Assembly: GCF_002043095.1 (NCBI RefSeq)
Contig: NZ_MVOC01000042.1
Span: 1-64,000 of the forward strand
Length of the DNA: 64,000 nt
Reading direction: 5' to 3'
DNA from: Mycobacterium sp. AT1
GTDB taxonomy: Bacteria > Actinomycetota > Actinomycetes > Mycobacteriales > Mycobacteriaceae
The translations under genes and the position numbers were made by a program. Shown here in pieces: positions 1-8,139 of the stretch; position 1 is the first letter of the stretch; the number at the start of each line of letters is the position of its first letter. A model generated the notes under the pieces. That model had not been told where the DNA came from. It saw nothing but the letters and a program-made list of their open reading frames with translations, and searched no databases.

Positions 1-16
1 ATCTCGGTACCGAGAT
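1..16. promoter_or_regulatory. Perfect palindrome upstream of the BlaI-type gene (candidate operator)
   Basis: The first 16 bases, ATCTCGGTACCGAGAT, are their own reverse complement. They lie about 100 bp before the predicted BlaI-family repressor, where an autoregulatory operator would be expected. A related dyad with the same ATCTCGGT half occurs at 11296-11318 before a His-rich membrane protein gene. Assignment to BlaI is inference; the site is cut off by the window edge. Confidence 0.45.
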
Positions 17-114
17 AGTAGTGACACGTACCGGGACAGGCGCCGGTGGTGGCGAACGGATCGGCGCCGCGGCAGACCGCGGCGAGAACGGCATGGCACA
101 GCGAACGGGAGTGG

Positions 115-498
115 GTGGTATCGGTGCGGGTGTTCGGTGAACTGGAAACCGTGGTGATGGCCCAGCTGTGGGCCACCGACGGACAGGGCACCGTCCGGGA
201 GGTGGTCGACCGGATACGCCCTGACCGTGAGGTCGCCTACACCACCGTGCTCTCCACGATGGAGAACCTGTACCGCAAGGGCCATCTGCGTCGGGAACGC
301 GAGGGCAAGGCGTTTCGCTACCGCACCGTGCTCAGCCACGCCGAACACATCGCCGGGTTGATGCGCGAGGCCCTCAACGACGGTGAACAGCACACCACCG
401 CGGTGCTGATGCACTTCGTCGACGAGATGAGCCCCGATCAACTCGCCGGGCTCAAGGACGTCATCCGACGCCGCGGCCGGGGAGCCACCAAGCGATGA
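115..498 (+). CDS. BlaI/MecI/CopY family transcriptional repressor
   Basis: Winged-helix repressor of the BlaI/MecI/CopY (penicillinase repressor) family, about 127 aa from GTG 115. The reading frame is open from GTG 46, but the family normally starts just before the conserved run FGELETVVMAQLW, and a GGGAG at 107-111 supports a start at 115 or 124. The HTH contains the typical AYTTVLSTMENLYRKGHL segment. The stop overlaps the next gene, an M56 peptidase, by 4 bp (ATGA), so the two are translationally coupled as in blaI-blaR1 pairs. In mycobacteria such pairs respond to beta-lactams or affect respiration. The metal-resistance setting here leaves a CopY-like metal role possible. Confidence 0.8.
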   Translation: MVSVRVFGELETVVMAQLWATDGQGTVREVVDRIRPDREVAYTTVLSTMENLYRKGHLRREREGKAFRYRTVLSHAEHIAGLMREALNDGEQHTTAVLMHFVDEMSPDQLAGLKDVIRRRGRGATKR

Positions 499-1460
499 AC
501 CTCGCGGTGTGCCTGCTGGCCTACGCGTTGTCCCTGACGGTGTTGGGGCCGGCGGTGTTGTCGCGGGCCACCCGTGCCGGTGCCGCGCCCCGATGGGGCA
601 TCGGGGCCTGGCTGGTGATGATGGGAAGTGTCCTGGTGGCCGTGGTGGCCGCGGTGGCGCTGTTCGTGTCTCAGACCGTCGCCTCCTGGGGTCGGATCGG
701 TTCGGTCCTGACCGGGTGCGTGGCCGGGTTGGGAATGATCGCCCGCGGTGGGTACGGCGACCTGGTGCAGATCGGCGTCCTGGCGCTGGCGGTGATGAGC
801 ACCCTGGCGGTGGCCATCCTCGGCGGCCGCGCCGCGCTGGCTCTGCGTCGAATGTGTCGGGACAGTCACGACCACGGTCACGCCGTCCGGATCGCGACCG
901 GGACCACCACCCCGGGCGGTCCCGGGGGCGCGTTCGTCGTCGACAGTGATCGTCGCGGGGTGTACTGCCTGGCCGGCCGCCCGCACACCATCGTCATCAC
1001 CCGCGCCGCCCTGGTCGCCCTGGACGACGCGCAGCTGGCCGCGGTGCTCGCCCACGAACGTGCCCACCTGCGCGGGCATCACCACCAGGTCCTGGCCTTC
1101 ACCAGGGCACTGAGCACGCTGTTCCCCCGGGTCCGGCTGTTCACCGACGGAGCCGCCGCTGTCGCCCGGCTCCTGGAGATGCGCGCGGACGACGTCGCCG
1201 CCCGCCGCCACAGCCCCGACACCGTCGTCGACGCACTCCTCGCCCTCAGCCTTCCACCGGGAGCCGTGGCAGCCTCGTCGCCGGCAGCGGCGCTCAGCGC
1301 CGCCGGACTGGCAGTGACCCAACGCGTCGAACGGCTGTTGTTCCCGCCCAACGCCCTCCCTGCCCGCATCGGCCTCATCACCGCGACCGGCGCGGCCCTC
1401 CTCGCGCCGCTCCTCGGGATCACGGCGATGATCACCCAGCCCGGGATGGCGTGCATCTAG
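495..1460 (+). CDS. M56 family (BlaR1-like) membrane metallopeptidase
   Basis: Predicted membrane zinc protease of 321 aa. Hydrophobic segments lie near residues 5-20, 40-60 and 90-115, with a further one at the C-terminus around 285-310. The zinc motif HERAH is at residues 187-191 (AAVLAHERAHLRGHHH), and the domain ends soon after, so there is no BlaR1-type extracellular sensor domain. The start overlaps the BlaI-type repressor by 4 bp. By analogy with BlaR1 it would cleave or inactivate the repressor after a signal; this is inferred from pairing, not visible in the sequence. Confidence 0.8.
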   Translation: MNLAVCLLAYALSLTVLGPAVLSRATRAGAAPRWGIGAWLVMMGSVLVAVVAAVALFVSQTVASWGRIGSVLTGCVAGLGMIARGGYGDLVQIGVLALAVMSTLAVAILGGRAALALRRMCRDSHDHGHAVRIATGTTTPGGPGGAFVVDSDRRGVYCLAGRPHTIVITRAALVALDDAQLAAVLAHERAHLRGHHHQVLAFTRALSTLFPRVRLFTDGAAAVARLLEMRADDVAARRHSPDTVVDALLALSLPPGAVAASSPAAALSAAGLAVTQRVERLLFPPNALPARIGLITATGAALLAPLLGITAMITQPGMACI

Positions 1461-1529
1461 CGCATCCCGGCAGCCGGTGCCGGGAAGGCGTGGATGCCGC
1501 GGCGGACCAACAGGCTCACCCTTGCGTTA

Positions 1530-1548
1530 CATACCCCCTAGGGGTATG
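1530..1548. promoter_or_regulatory. CsoR-like copper operator without an obvious copper gene
   Basis: CATACCCC and GGGGTATG are perfect 8-bp arms around CTA. This matches the published type of actinobacterial CsoR/RicR operators (ATACCCC-N-GGGGTAT). It lies in the 247-bp gap between the M56 gene and arsR. Only a short, unconvincing frame follows on the plus strand, so it may be the leftover promoter of a lost copper gene or may serve a very short product. Confidence 0.55.
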
Positions 1549-1707
1549 CATGAGGCGCGGGTCGTAATGCGTCGAAGAGGAGTGCGGCCAGCTCACGTCT
1601 TGGCGTCCACCTCCACGTGGCATCCAATGCACCTGCCCCTCGTGCTCTCGCCCAGCTAGGACGCCACCACCGACCGACTACTAATCCGAGACTTTTGAAT
1701 CCGTCCG

Positions 1708-2076
1708 TCACGCCGGATGTGTCGACACTGCGGCGGCGATACGGTCCAGGGCCTCTGTGTTCACGCGGTAGTAGGCCCATTTGCCGCGCTGGTCGCGGCT
1801 GACGAGGCTGCTGTCGACGAGCAGCTTCATGTGGTGCGACACGGTGGGTTGGCTGAGTCCGAGCGGTTCGGTGAGGTCGCAGATGCAGGCTTCACCGCCG
1901 TCGGATGCGGCGATGAGGGACACCAGCTTGACCCGGGCCGGATCGGCGAGCGCCTTGAATACCGTGGCCAGGCGTTCGGCGGCTGGGGTGTCCAGCACGC
2001 CGCCGGTCAGCGGGGAGCAGCAGGCAGCCGCGTCGCTGGAGGTCAACGGTGCGGTCGCGGTGGGCATGCCATCCAT
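1708..2076 (-). CDS. arsR: ArsR/SmtB family arsenic-responsive repressor
   Basis: Winged-helix ArsR/SmtB repressor of 122 aa, read from ATG 2076 (MDGMPTATAPL). The frame is open further upstream, but that part would run through the divergent promoter. The core shows VFKALADPARVKLVSLI, then the thiol pair in GEACICDLTEPLGLSQPTVSHH, which is the As(III)/Sb(III) binding type, and a CC pair near the N-terminus. It is divergent from the flavoprotein/MFS operon, with the dyad at 2124-2141 between them. It should repress both directions and release on arsenite. Confidence 0.88.
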   Translation of the reverse strand: MDGMPTATAPLTSSDAAACCSPLTGGVLDTPAAERLATVFKALADPARVKLVSLIAASDGGEACICDLTEPLGLSQPTVSHHMKLLVDSSLVSRDQRGKWAYYRVNTEALDRIAAAVSTHPA

Positions 2077-2095
2077 GATGGCACACGCATTGACA

Positions 2096-2143
2096 AACGT
2101 CGATGCGTCACGCAGGATCGACTCATCGAAGAACGTCGATGCG
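2096..2143. promoter_or_regulatory. ArsR operator region
   Basis: The divergent arsR/arsO spacer has the dyad CATCGA-N6-TCGATG at 2124-2141. The 12-mer AACGTCGATGCG occurs twice (2096-2107 and 2132-2143). The second arsR promoter in this window (8511-8535) carries the same TCGATG elements, consistent with a shared ArsR recognition sequence. Confidence 0.6.
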
Positions 2144-2154
2144 AGGAGTCTGGG

Positions 2155-3504
2155 ATGTCGGAACTGCCCGTCGTGGTGATTGGGGCCGGACCGTTGGGTG
2201 TGGCGGCGGCCGCGCACCTACTGGAGCGTGGACTCACACCACTTGTGTTGGAGGCCGGCTCGAGTCCCGCTGCGGCGGTGGAGCAGTGGGCACACGTGCG
2301 CACCTTCTCCCCATGGCCCGAACTGGTCGACCCCGCGGCCGCCAAGCTGCTCGAAGCCACTGGCTGGACCGCCCCCGAGGCGGGGTTCCCCACCGGCCGG
2401 GAGTGGATCGACGACTACCTGGCGCCGGTGGCAGACACCTTGGGTAATCGGGTGCAGTACGGCGCACGGGTGCAGGCGGTGTCCCGGCTGGGACGGGACC
2501 GGCTGGTCACCCCGGGACGCGCGGAGACGCCGTTCGTCGTGCACGTGAACAACACTGACGGCACCGAGTGCCGGATCCAAGCGCAAGCGGTCGTCGATGC
2601 CTCCGGCACCTGGGGCCAGCCGAATCCTGCTGGCGCCGACGGGGTTCCCGCGGTCGGCGAACGTGCCGCCGCCGGCTCCGGTGTGCTGACCTACGTCCCG
2701 CCGACACTGGCCCAAGCCTCCGCGCTGGCAGGCAAGCACGTGGTGGTCGTCGGCAGCGGGCACTCGGCGATGACCGCGGTCATTCAGCTCGGCGAAGTCG
2801 TACGCAAGGATCCCTCGACGACGGTGACGTGGGTGCTGCGCCGCGGGGTCTCCGAGGACACCTTCGGCGGCGGCGCGGCCGACGAACTTCCCCAGCGCGG
2901 CGCTCTGGGTGTGCGGTCCAAGGAAGCAGTCGAGGCGGGCCGGGTGTCGTTGTCGACCGGGTTCCGCACCGAACGCGTCGACCTTCTCGACGGGCGTGCG
3001 GTCCTCACCGCGGAGGACGGGCGATCCCTGCCGCCGGCCGATCACGTGGTCGTGTTGACCGGGTTCCGGCCGGACCTGTCGTTCCTCTCGGAGATGCGCA
3101 TCGAACTGGACCCGATCCTGCAGGCGCCGGTGAACCTGGCCGGTTCGATTGATCCGAACATGCACTCCTGCGGCAGTGTGCTGCCGCACGGTGCCGCCGA
3201 GTTGGCCCACCCGGAACCGAACCTGTACATCGTGGGCATGAAGTCCTACGGGCGGGCGCCGACGTTCCTGGCGATGACCGGCTACGAGCAGGTCCGCAGC
3301 ATCGCTGCGGAGCTGGTTGGCGACCATGAGGCGGCTCGCCGGGTGGAGCTGACGTTGCCCGATACCGGGGTGTGCAGCGGGGCGGGCTTGTTCGAGGATC
3401 CGCAGGGTGAGAACGCCGGCGGTGGGTGCTGCGGGACCGCCTCGGCACCGCAGCAGGTGTCGCTGCAGCCGTTTTCGTTGTCGCTCAACCCCATTGGCGG
3501 ATGA
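2155..3504 (+). CDS. arsO: ArsO-like FAD-dependent oxidoreductase
   Basis: Flavoprotein monooxygenase-like protein of 449 aa, starting at ATG 2155 after GAGGAG. It has an N-terminal FAD-binding fold (VVIGAGPLGVAAAAHLL, residues 6-22) and a second dinucleotide fold around VVVVGSGHSAMTAV (about 195-208). A Cys-rich tail (CSGAGLFED...GGGCCG, roughly 405-430) could bind metalloid. Related proteins in arsenic operons are called ArsO; their reaction is not firmly established. The gene overlaps the next one (MFS) by 4 bp and is divergent from arsR, so an arsenical role is likely. Confidence 0.72.
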   Translation: MSELPVVVIGAGPLGVAAAAHLLERGLTPLVLEAGSSPAAAVEQWAHVRTFSPWPELVDPAAAKLLEATGWTAPEAGFPTGREWIDDYLAPVADTLGNRVQYGARVQAVSRLGRDRLVTPGRAETPFVVHVNNTDGTECRIQAQAVVDASGTWGQPNPAGADGVPAVGERAAAGSGVLTYVPPTLAQASALAGKHVVVVGSGHSAMTAVIQLGEVVRKDPSTTVTWVLRRGVSEDTFGGGAADELPQRGALGVRSKEAVEAGRVSLSTGFRTERVDLLDGRAVLTAEDGRSLPPADHVVVLTGFRPDLSFLSEMRIELDPILQAPVNLAGSIDPNMHSCGSVLPHGAAELAHPEPNLYIVGMKSYGRAPTFLAMTGYEQVRSIAAELVGDHEAARRVELTLPDTGVCSGAGLFEDPQGENAGGGCCGTASAPQQVSLQPFSLSLNPIGG

Positions 3505-4727
3505 CGCAGGAGCATTCTTCGACGGCGGCACCCCGCGTGGCCCATGGGCTGCGCTGGGTGCTGGCGACGTTGTGCGTCACTGAGATCACCAGCTGGGGCG
3601 TGCTGTACTACGCCTTCACCGTGCTCTCGGAGCAGATCAGCGCCGACACCGGCTGGTCCGCCCCGGCGGTGACCGCCGCGTTCTCCGCCGGGCTGGTGAC
3701 CTCGGCGCTGGTGGGAGTCCCCGTCGGGCGGTGGCTGGACCGTATCGGCCCGCGCTGGATCATGACCGCCGGCTCGATACTGGGCACCCTCGCCGTGATC
3801 GCGGTCGTCGCGGCCCCGAACTACGGCTGCTTCCTGGCGGCCTGGGTGGTGGCCGGGGTCGCGATGAGCGCGACGTTCTACGCACCCGCCTTCGCTGCGC
3901 TGACCCGGTTCTTCGGCACCGACGCGGTCCGCGCACTGACCGCGCTGACACTGGTGGCGGGCTTCTCCAGCACCGTGTTCGCCCCGTTGACCGCGGCCTT
4001 GTCGGCTCAGATGAGCTGGCGCCACACCTATCTCGTCCTGGCCGCGGTGATGGCAGTGATCACCATCCCGGCGCACGTCTTCGGGCTGCGGCGCCCCTGG
4101 CCGCCGGTGACCACCGAGCATCACCATGTCGAGGCGCCGGGCCGCACCGCCCGCAGCGGGCCGTTCCTGGCGTTGATCGCGGCGTTCGCGCTCGCCGGGC
4201 TCGCCTCGTACGCGGTGATCGCCAACCTGGTGCCGTTGATGAGCCAACGCGGCATCAGCACCAGCGCCGCAGCGGTCGCGCTCGGTCTGGGCGGTGCCGG
4301 GCAGGTCCTGGGCCGCCTGGGCTACCGAACCCTGGTCCGCCGTGTCGGTGTCGTGCCCCGCACGGTGATCGTCATGGCCGGCGTCGCGGCGACCACCGCA
4401 CTGCTGGGACTGTTCACCGCCTACGCGGCGCTGGTCGCGGTGGCCATCGGGGCCGGCGTGATGCGCGGCATCATGACACTGCTGCAGGCCACCGCGGTCA
4501 CCGAACGCTGGGGCCCCACGCATTACGGGCATCTCAGCGGCATCCTGACCGCACCGATCATGATCGCCACCGCGGTCGGCCCCTTCGTCGGCGCGGCCCT
4601 GGCCAGTCTGCTCGGGGGTTACGCCGCCATGTTCCTGGCCCTCGGGGCGATCGCCGCCGCGGGCGCCCTGGTCGCACTGGCAACCAGGCCCCGGGTGCAT
4701 ACCGTCGCGCCGAGCATCCGGGTCTGA
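3501..4727 (+). CDS. MFS transporter of the arsenic operon
   Basis: Major facilitator superfamily permease of 408 aa with about 12 hydrophobic helices. The start ATG 3501 overlaps the flavoprotein stop (ATGA). The MFS signature between helices 2 and 3 is visible as VGVPVGRWLDRIGPRW near residue 70-85. MFS exporters in ars operons, such as ArsJ or ArsK-type proteins, export organoarsenicals or arsenite. Which one this resembles cannot be settled by eye. Coupling to the ArsO-like gene suggests it exports the product of that enzyme. Confidence 0.7.
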   Translation: MTQEHSSTAAPRVAHGLRWVLATLCVTEITSWGVLYYAFTVLSEQISADTGWSAPAVTAAFSAGLVTSALVGVPVGRWLDRIGPRWIMTAGSILGTLAVIAVVAAPNYGCFLAAWVVAGVAMSATFYAPAFAALTRFFGTDAVRALTALTLVAGFSSTVFAPLTAALSAQMSWRHTYLVLAAVMAVITIPAHVFGLRRPWPPVTTEHHHVEAPGRTARSGPFLALIAAFALAGLASYAVIANLVPLMSQRGISTSAAAVALGLGGAGQVLGRLGYRTLVRRVGVVPRTVIVMAGVAATTALLGLFTAYAALVAVAIGAGVMRGIMTLLQATAVTERWGPTHYGHLSGILTAPIMIATAVGPFVGAALASLLGGYAAMFLALGAIAAAGALVALATRPRVHTVAPSIRV

Positions 4728-4758
4728 CTGTCAGACAAGACGCGACCGGGTCGCGGGC

Positions 4759-4790
4759 TTGACCTTCGAGTCGACGTGAAGGTTTACCGT
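4759..4790 (+). promoter_or_regulatory. MerR-type promoter and operator, probably giving a leaderless mRNA
   Basis: A -35 element TTGACC (4759-4764) overlaps the dyad ACCTTC (4762-4767) and GAAGGT (4778-4783), followed by a -10-like TTTACCGT (4783-4790). The long -35/-10 spacing with a dyad inside it is the hallmark of MerR-activated promoters. Transcription would start at or within a base or two of ATG 4797, so the mRNA is probably leaderless. Confidence 0.65.
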
Positions 4791-4796
4791 CGCTGC

Positions 4797-5546
4797 ATGA
4801 CCACTGGGATGCGGATCTCGGAACTGGCGCGCCGCAGTGGCGTGCCCGCGTCCACGTTGCGCTATTACGGTCAGCTCGGCCTGCTCCCCGCCGACCGGAC
4901 GCCGGCTGGCTACCGCCTCTACGACGAGGCCGCCCATCAGCGGCTGATGTTCATCGAGGCAGCCAAGCGGCTACGGCTGCCACTGCCGGCCATCGCCGAC
5001 CTGCTCATCGTCTGGCAGTCCGATGCCTGCCGTGCCGTCAAAGACCAGCTACGGCCGCTGCTGGATCAGCGACTCACCGACACCACCGCTGCGATCACCG
5101 AGCTGCAGTCTCTGCGAGAACACTTGGCCGAGGCGAGGACTCGTCTCGACGAGCTGCCCGACCGCGACCACCGCTGCGACCCGGAGTGCGCCTTTCTCCT
5201 GGATCAACGCGATCGTGTCGCCGCGCTGCCCATCGCCGACCCTGGGCCGCCAACGTGTTCCCTCGACAGCGGGGAGTACCGCGACCGCATCGCCGCGTGG
5301 CATGACCTGCTGGCTCACGCGCACGTCGCACCGATTGCGGACGGGTTCGTCGCCACCCTTCCCCTAGCCCACGCGTCCGCGTTGACCGATCTCATCGTCG
5401 CCGAGCAGTCCTGCTGCTCGTTTCTTCGGTTCACCGTCACGTTCCCCGGCACCGATGCCCGGGTGACGGTCACCGGACCCGCCGACGCCCAACCACTGAT
5501 CGCCGCACTCTCCAGCCCCGCCATCCAGGAAGTCCGCCCATGCTGA
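4797..5546 (+). CDS. MerR family regulator fused to a Cys-Cys C-terminal domain
   Basis: A 249-aa protein. Residues 1-70 are a MerR HTH (MRISELARRSGVPASTLRYYGQLGLL). A dimerisation helix follows, with Cys at SDACRAVKD and HRCDPECAFL that could form the metal site. Unusually, the chain continues for about 90 residues after the MerR part. This tail contains VAEQSCCSFLRFTVTF, a block known to me from small stand-alone proteins near metal-resistance genes. ATG 4797 is chosen because an upstream in-frame ATG (4776) lies inside the operator. It overlaps ynfA by 7 bp. Confidence 0.78.
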   Translation: MTTGMRISELARRSGVPASTLRYYGQLGLLPADRTPAGYRLYDEAAHQRLMFIEAAKRLRLPLPAIADLLIVWQSDACRAVKDQLRPLLDQRLTDTTAAITELQSLREHLAEARTRLDELPDRDHRCDPECAFLLDQRDRVAALPIADPGPPTCSLDSGEYRDRIAAWHDLLAHAHVAPIADGFVATLPLAHASALTDLIVAEQSCCSFLRFTVTFPGTDARVTVTGPADAQPLIAALSSPAIQEVRPC

Positions 5547-5875
5547 TCGCCAAGTCCATCGCCCTGTTCGTCGTGGCTGCCCTCTTCGAGATCGGCGGCG
5601 CCTGGCTGGTGTGGCAAGGCGTGCGGGAACACCGCGGCTGGATCTGGGCCGGTTTCGGTGTCATCGCGCTCGGCGCCTACGGGTTCGTCGCCACCCTGCA
5701 GCCCGACGCCCACTTCGGCCGCATCCTCGCCGCCTACGGCGGGGTATTCGTCGCAGGCTCCCTGCTGTGGGGCATGGCCTTCGACGGATTCCGACCCGAC
5801 CGGTGGGACGTCACCGGCGCGATCGTCTGCATCCTGGGGGTCGCCGTCATCATGTACGCCCCCCGCGGCACATGA
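5540..5875 (+). CDS. ynfA: YnfA/UPF0060 family small membrane protein
   Basis: A 111-aa integral membrane protein with four hydrophobic segments and the YnfA signatures FEIGGAWLVWQGVRE, GAYGFVATLQP and AYGGVFVAGSLLWG. Its length matches E. coli YnfA (108 aa). YnfA is structurally related to small multidrug resistance transporters. Overlap with the MerR gene by 7 bp means co-transcription and translational coupling, so it may export the toxic ion or compound that the regulator senses. Confidence 0.85.
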   Translation: MLIAKSIALFVVAALFEIGGAWLVWQGVREHRGWIWAGFGVIALGAYGFVATLQPDAHFGRILAAYGGVFVAGSLLWGMAFDGFRPDRWDVTGAIVCILGVAVIMYAPRGT

Positions 5876-5920
5876 GGTCACAGAAATCGAAGAACAACTT
5901 CAGCGTGATCGGGGTGGGTA

Positions 5921-6340
5921 TCAGGCGCCGGTGAGGGTGGCGTGCAGGCGGTGGACGCGGGCGGTGATGTCGTCGCGGACCAGGCGCATCCGTTCGAGGC
6001 CGTCGATGCCGCGGTCAGACGGTTCGTCGGTGTCCCAGTTCTCCACCCGGGTGCCCGGCAACGGATCGAGTTTTGCTTCCCTGCCGAGGGTGACCACCAG
6101 GTCGACGTCGCGAGCCAACTCGTAGTCCACCAGCGTGGGCTGCTCGCCGGTGATGTCGACGCCCACCTCCAAAAGTGCTTGCGCCGACAGGTCGTTGACC
6201 GCGGAGCCAGGCTTCGTGCCCGCCGAATGCACGGTCACGGTGTCACCGGCGAGCTGACGCATCAGGCCGGCCGCCATCTGGGACTTGCCGCCGTTCTTGA
6301 CGCACACGAACAGGACTGACGGTGTCGAGGAGTCGGTCAT
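5921..6340 (-). CDS. arsC1: Arsenate-mycothiol transferase type arsenate reductase
   Basis: A 139-aa low-molecular-weight phosphatase fold protein with P-loop CVKNGGKS (C13-S20). Lys in place of the usual P-loop Arg, with the run FVCV.NGGKSQMAA, matches Corynebacterium glutamicum ArsC1/ArsC2, which join arsenate to mycothiol before mycoredoxin releases arsenite. The next gene upstream in the operon is a second, classical ArsC, 4 bp away. Direction, spacing and the acr3 gene point to one operon: arsR, acr3, arsC2, arsC1. Confidence 0.85.
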   Translation of the reverse strand: MTDSSTPSVLFVCVKNGGKSQMAAGLMRQLAGDTVTVHSAGTKPGSAVNDLSAQALLEVGVDITGEQPTLVDYELARDVDLVVTLGREAKLDPLPGTRVENWDTDEPSDRGIDGLERMRLVRDDITARVHRLHATLTGA

Positions 6341-6344
6341 CGGG

Positions 6345-7016
6345 TCAGCCTTGACTCGTGGTGACGTCGAGGTCGGCGAGCAGCCGTCGGACGCGTTGTT
6401 CGATGTCGTCGCGGACGGGGCGGACCGCCTCGAGGCCTTGGCCGGCGGGGTCGGGCAGCTCCCAGTTCACGTACCGCTTACCGGGGAAGACCGGGCAGGC
6501 ATCGCCGCAGCCCATGGTGATCACCACGTCGGCGGCCTGAACGATTTCGTCGGTCCACGGTTTTGGAAACTCACTGGTGATGTCGATCCCGACCTCGGCC
6601 ATCGCCACGACAGCGGACGGGTTGATGGCGTCACCGGGCTCGGACCCACCCGACCAGGCCACCGCGTGCTCACCGGCGAGGTGGGTGAAGAACCCCAACG
6701 CCATCTGGGACCGGCCGGCGTTGTGGGTGCACAGGAACAGCACCGTGGGCTTGCCGTCGCTGATCTTGCCCTCCACCCGCGCCAGCGCGAGCAGGCGTTG
6801 GCGGGCGAACCGTTCGGCCAGCAGCGGCAGGAAATTGGGGACGGTGGCCCTGCCGGCGAACTGGTCATAGGAGGTGTGCAGGAACCGTTCGATGGTCTCG
6901 ACGTTGAAGCTGTCGCCGAAGTCGCGTTCCAACCGGGTGGCCGCCGTCGTCAGTGCGTGCCGTTGGTCGATGGACAGGTCGCGGTGCGGACGCAGGGCAG
7001 CGGGGCTCTCGGACAT
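6345..7016 (-). CDS. arsC2: Arsenate reductase with N-terminal helical extension
   Basis: A 223-aa protein. Residues 1-88 form a helical extension (IERFLHTSYDQFAGRATVPNF; a three-helix domain seen in actinobacterial ArsC proteins). From about residue 90 it is a low-molecular-weight phosphatase-type arsenate reductase. The nucleophile P-loop is CTHNAGRS (C96), and C170 and C174 in MGCGDACPV supply the redox cascade. Unlike ArsC1 it keeps the P-loop Arg. It is spaced 4 bp each way from its operon neighbours. Confidence 0.87.
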   Translation of the reverse strand: MSESPAALRPHRDLSIDQRHALTTAATRLERDFGDSFNVETIERFLHTSYDQFAGRATVPNFLPLLAERFARQRLLALARVEGKISDGKPTVLFLCTHNAGRSQMALGFFTHLAGEHAVAWSGGSEPGDAINPSAVVAMAEVGIDITSEFPKPWTDEIVQAADVVITMGCGDACPVFPGKRYVNWELPDPAGQGLEAVRPVRDDIEQRVRRLLADLDVTTSQG

Positions 7017-7020
7017 GGTG

Positions 7021-8139
7021 TCACGACTCCTGTGTCGTCCAAGGCGGGACGGTGGTGGGCGCGGTGGTGTTGCCGTCGCGGAAGCGTCGGCGTAGCGCCA
7101 GCGACACGTACACCAGCGCCACCAGGACCGGGACTTCGATCAGCGGGCCGACCACCCCGGCCAGCGCTTGGCCGGAGGTGGCGCCGTAGGTGGCGATGGC
7201 GACGGCGATCGCGAGTTCGAAGTTGTTGCCCGCCGCGGTGAACGCCAGGGTGGTGGTCCGCTGGTAGCCCAACCCGATGCCGGCACCCAGCAGGTACCCG
7301 CCACCCCACATGATGGCGAAGTAGGCGAGCAGGGGAAGCGCGATGCGCACCACGTCCAGCGGTCGGGTGGTGATCTGTTCTCCTTGCAGCGCAAAGAGAA
7401 TGACGATGGTGAACAGCAGCCCGTAGAGCGCCCACGGCCCGATCCGGGGCAGGAACGTGGTCTCGTACCAGTCGCGGCCCTTGGCCTTCTCTCCGAGCCG
7501 GCGGGACAGGTAGCCGGCCAGCAGGGGGATGCCGAGGAAGATCAGGACCGATTTGGCGATCTGCCACGGTGAGGTGCTGATGGTGGTCTGTTCCAAGCCG
7601 AGCCACCCGGGTAGCACCGAGAGGTAGAACCAGCCCAGGACGGCGAACATGATCACTTGGAAGATCGAGTTGAGGGCGACCAGGACGGCGGCGGCTTCCC
7701 GGTCACCGCAGGCCAGGTCGTTCCAGATGATGACCATGGCGATGCAGCGGGCCAGGCCGACGATGATCAGCCCGGTGCGGTATTCGGGCAGGTCGGGAAG
7801 CATCAGCCAGGCCAGCGCGAACATCAGCGCCGGGCCGAACACCCAGTTCAGGAACAGTGAGCTCAGGAGCAGTTTGCGGTCTCCGGTGACGGTGTCGAGG
7901 CGGTCGTAGCGGACCTTGGCTAGCACCGGGTACATCATGATCAGCAGACCGAAGGCGATCGGCAGCGAAATGCCGTCGACCTGAACGCTTTCCAGCGCGG
8001 TGTTCAAACCCGGGATCCAGCGCCCCAGCAGCAGACCAGCGACCATGGCCACACCAATCCACACCGGTAGGAACCGGTCCAACGTGGACAGTTTGCCGAT
8101 CACCGGTGCCGAGGTGTTCGTGGCCACCGTGTCGGTCAT
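7021..8139 (-). CDS. acr3: ACR3 family arsenite efflux permease
   Basis: A 372-aa membrane protein with about ten hydrophobic helices, starting at ATG 8139. The start overlaps the arsR stop by 4 bp. The conserved ACR3 features are present: LARCIAMVIIWNDLACGD, carrying the essential helix-4 Cys, and FTAAGNNFELAIAVAIA, carrying the conserved Glu. It exports As(III) produced by the two downstream reductases across the plasma membrane. Confidence 0.93.
   Translation of the reverse strand: MTDTVATNTSAPVIGKLSTLDRFLPVWIGVAMVAGLLLGRWIPGLNTALESVQVDGISLPIAFGLLIMMYPVLAKVRYDRLDTVTGDRKLLLSSLFLNWVFGPALMFALAWLMLPDLPEYRTGLIIVGLARCIAMVIIWNDLACGDREAAAVLVALNSIFQVIMFAVLGWFYLSVLPGWLGLEQTTISTSPWQIAKSVLIFLGIPLLAGYLSRRLGEKAKGRDWYETTFLPRIGPWALYGLLFTIVILFALQGEQITTRPLDVVRIALPLLAYFAIMWGGGYLLGAGIGLGYQRTTTLAFTAAGNNFELAIAVAIATYGATSGQALAGVVGPLIEVPVLVALVYVSLALRRRFRDGNTTAPTTVPPWTTQES

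Noticed and set aside
1477..1659. 60-codon plus-strand frame after the CsoR-like operator
   Set aside because: No Cys/His metal-binding pattern, no family and weak ribosome site; it overlaps the operator itself.
3282..4700. Long minus-strand open frame (472 codons) opposite the MFS gene
   Set aside because: Composition is Arg/Gly/His/Gln-rich nonsense typical of the antisense frame of a GC-rich gene, and the plus strand has a clear MFS protein.
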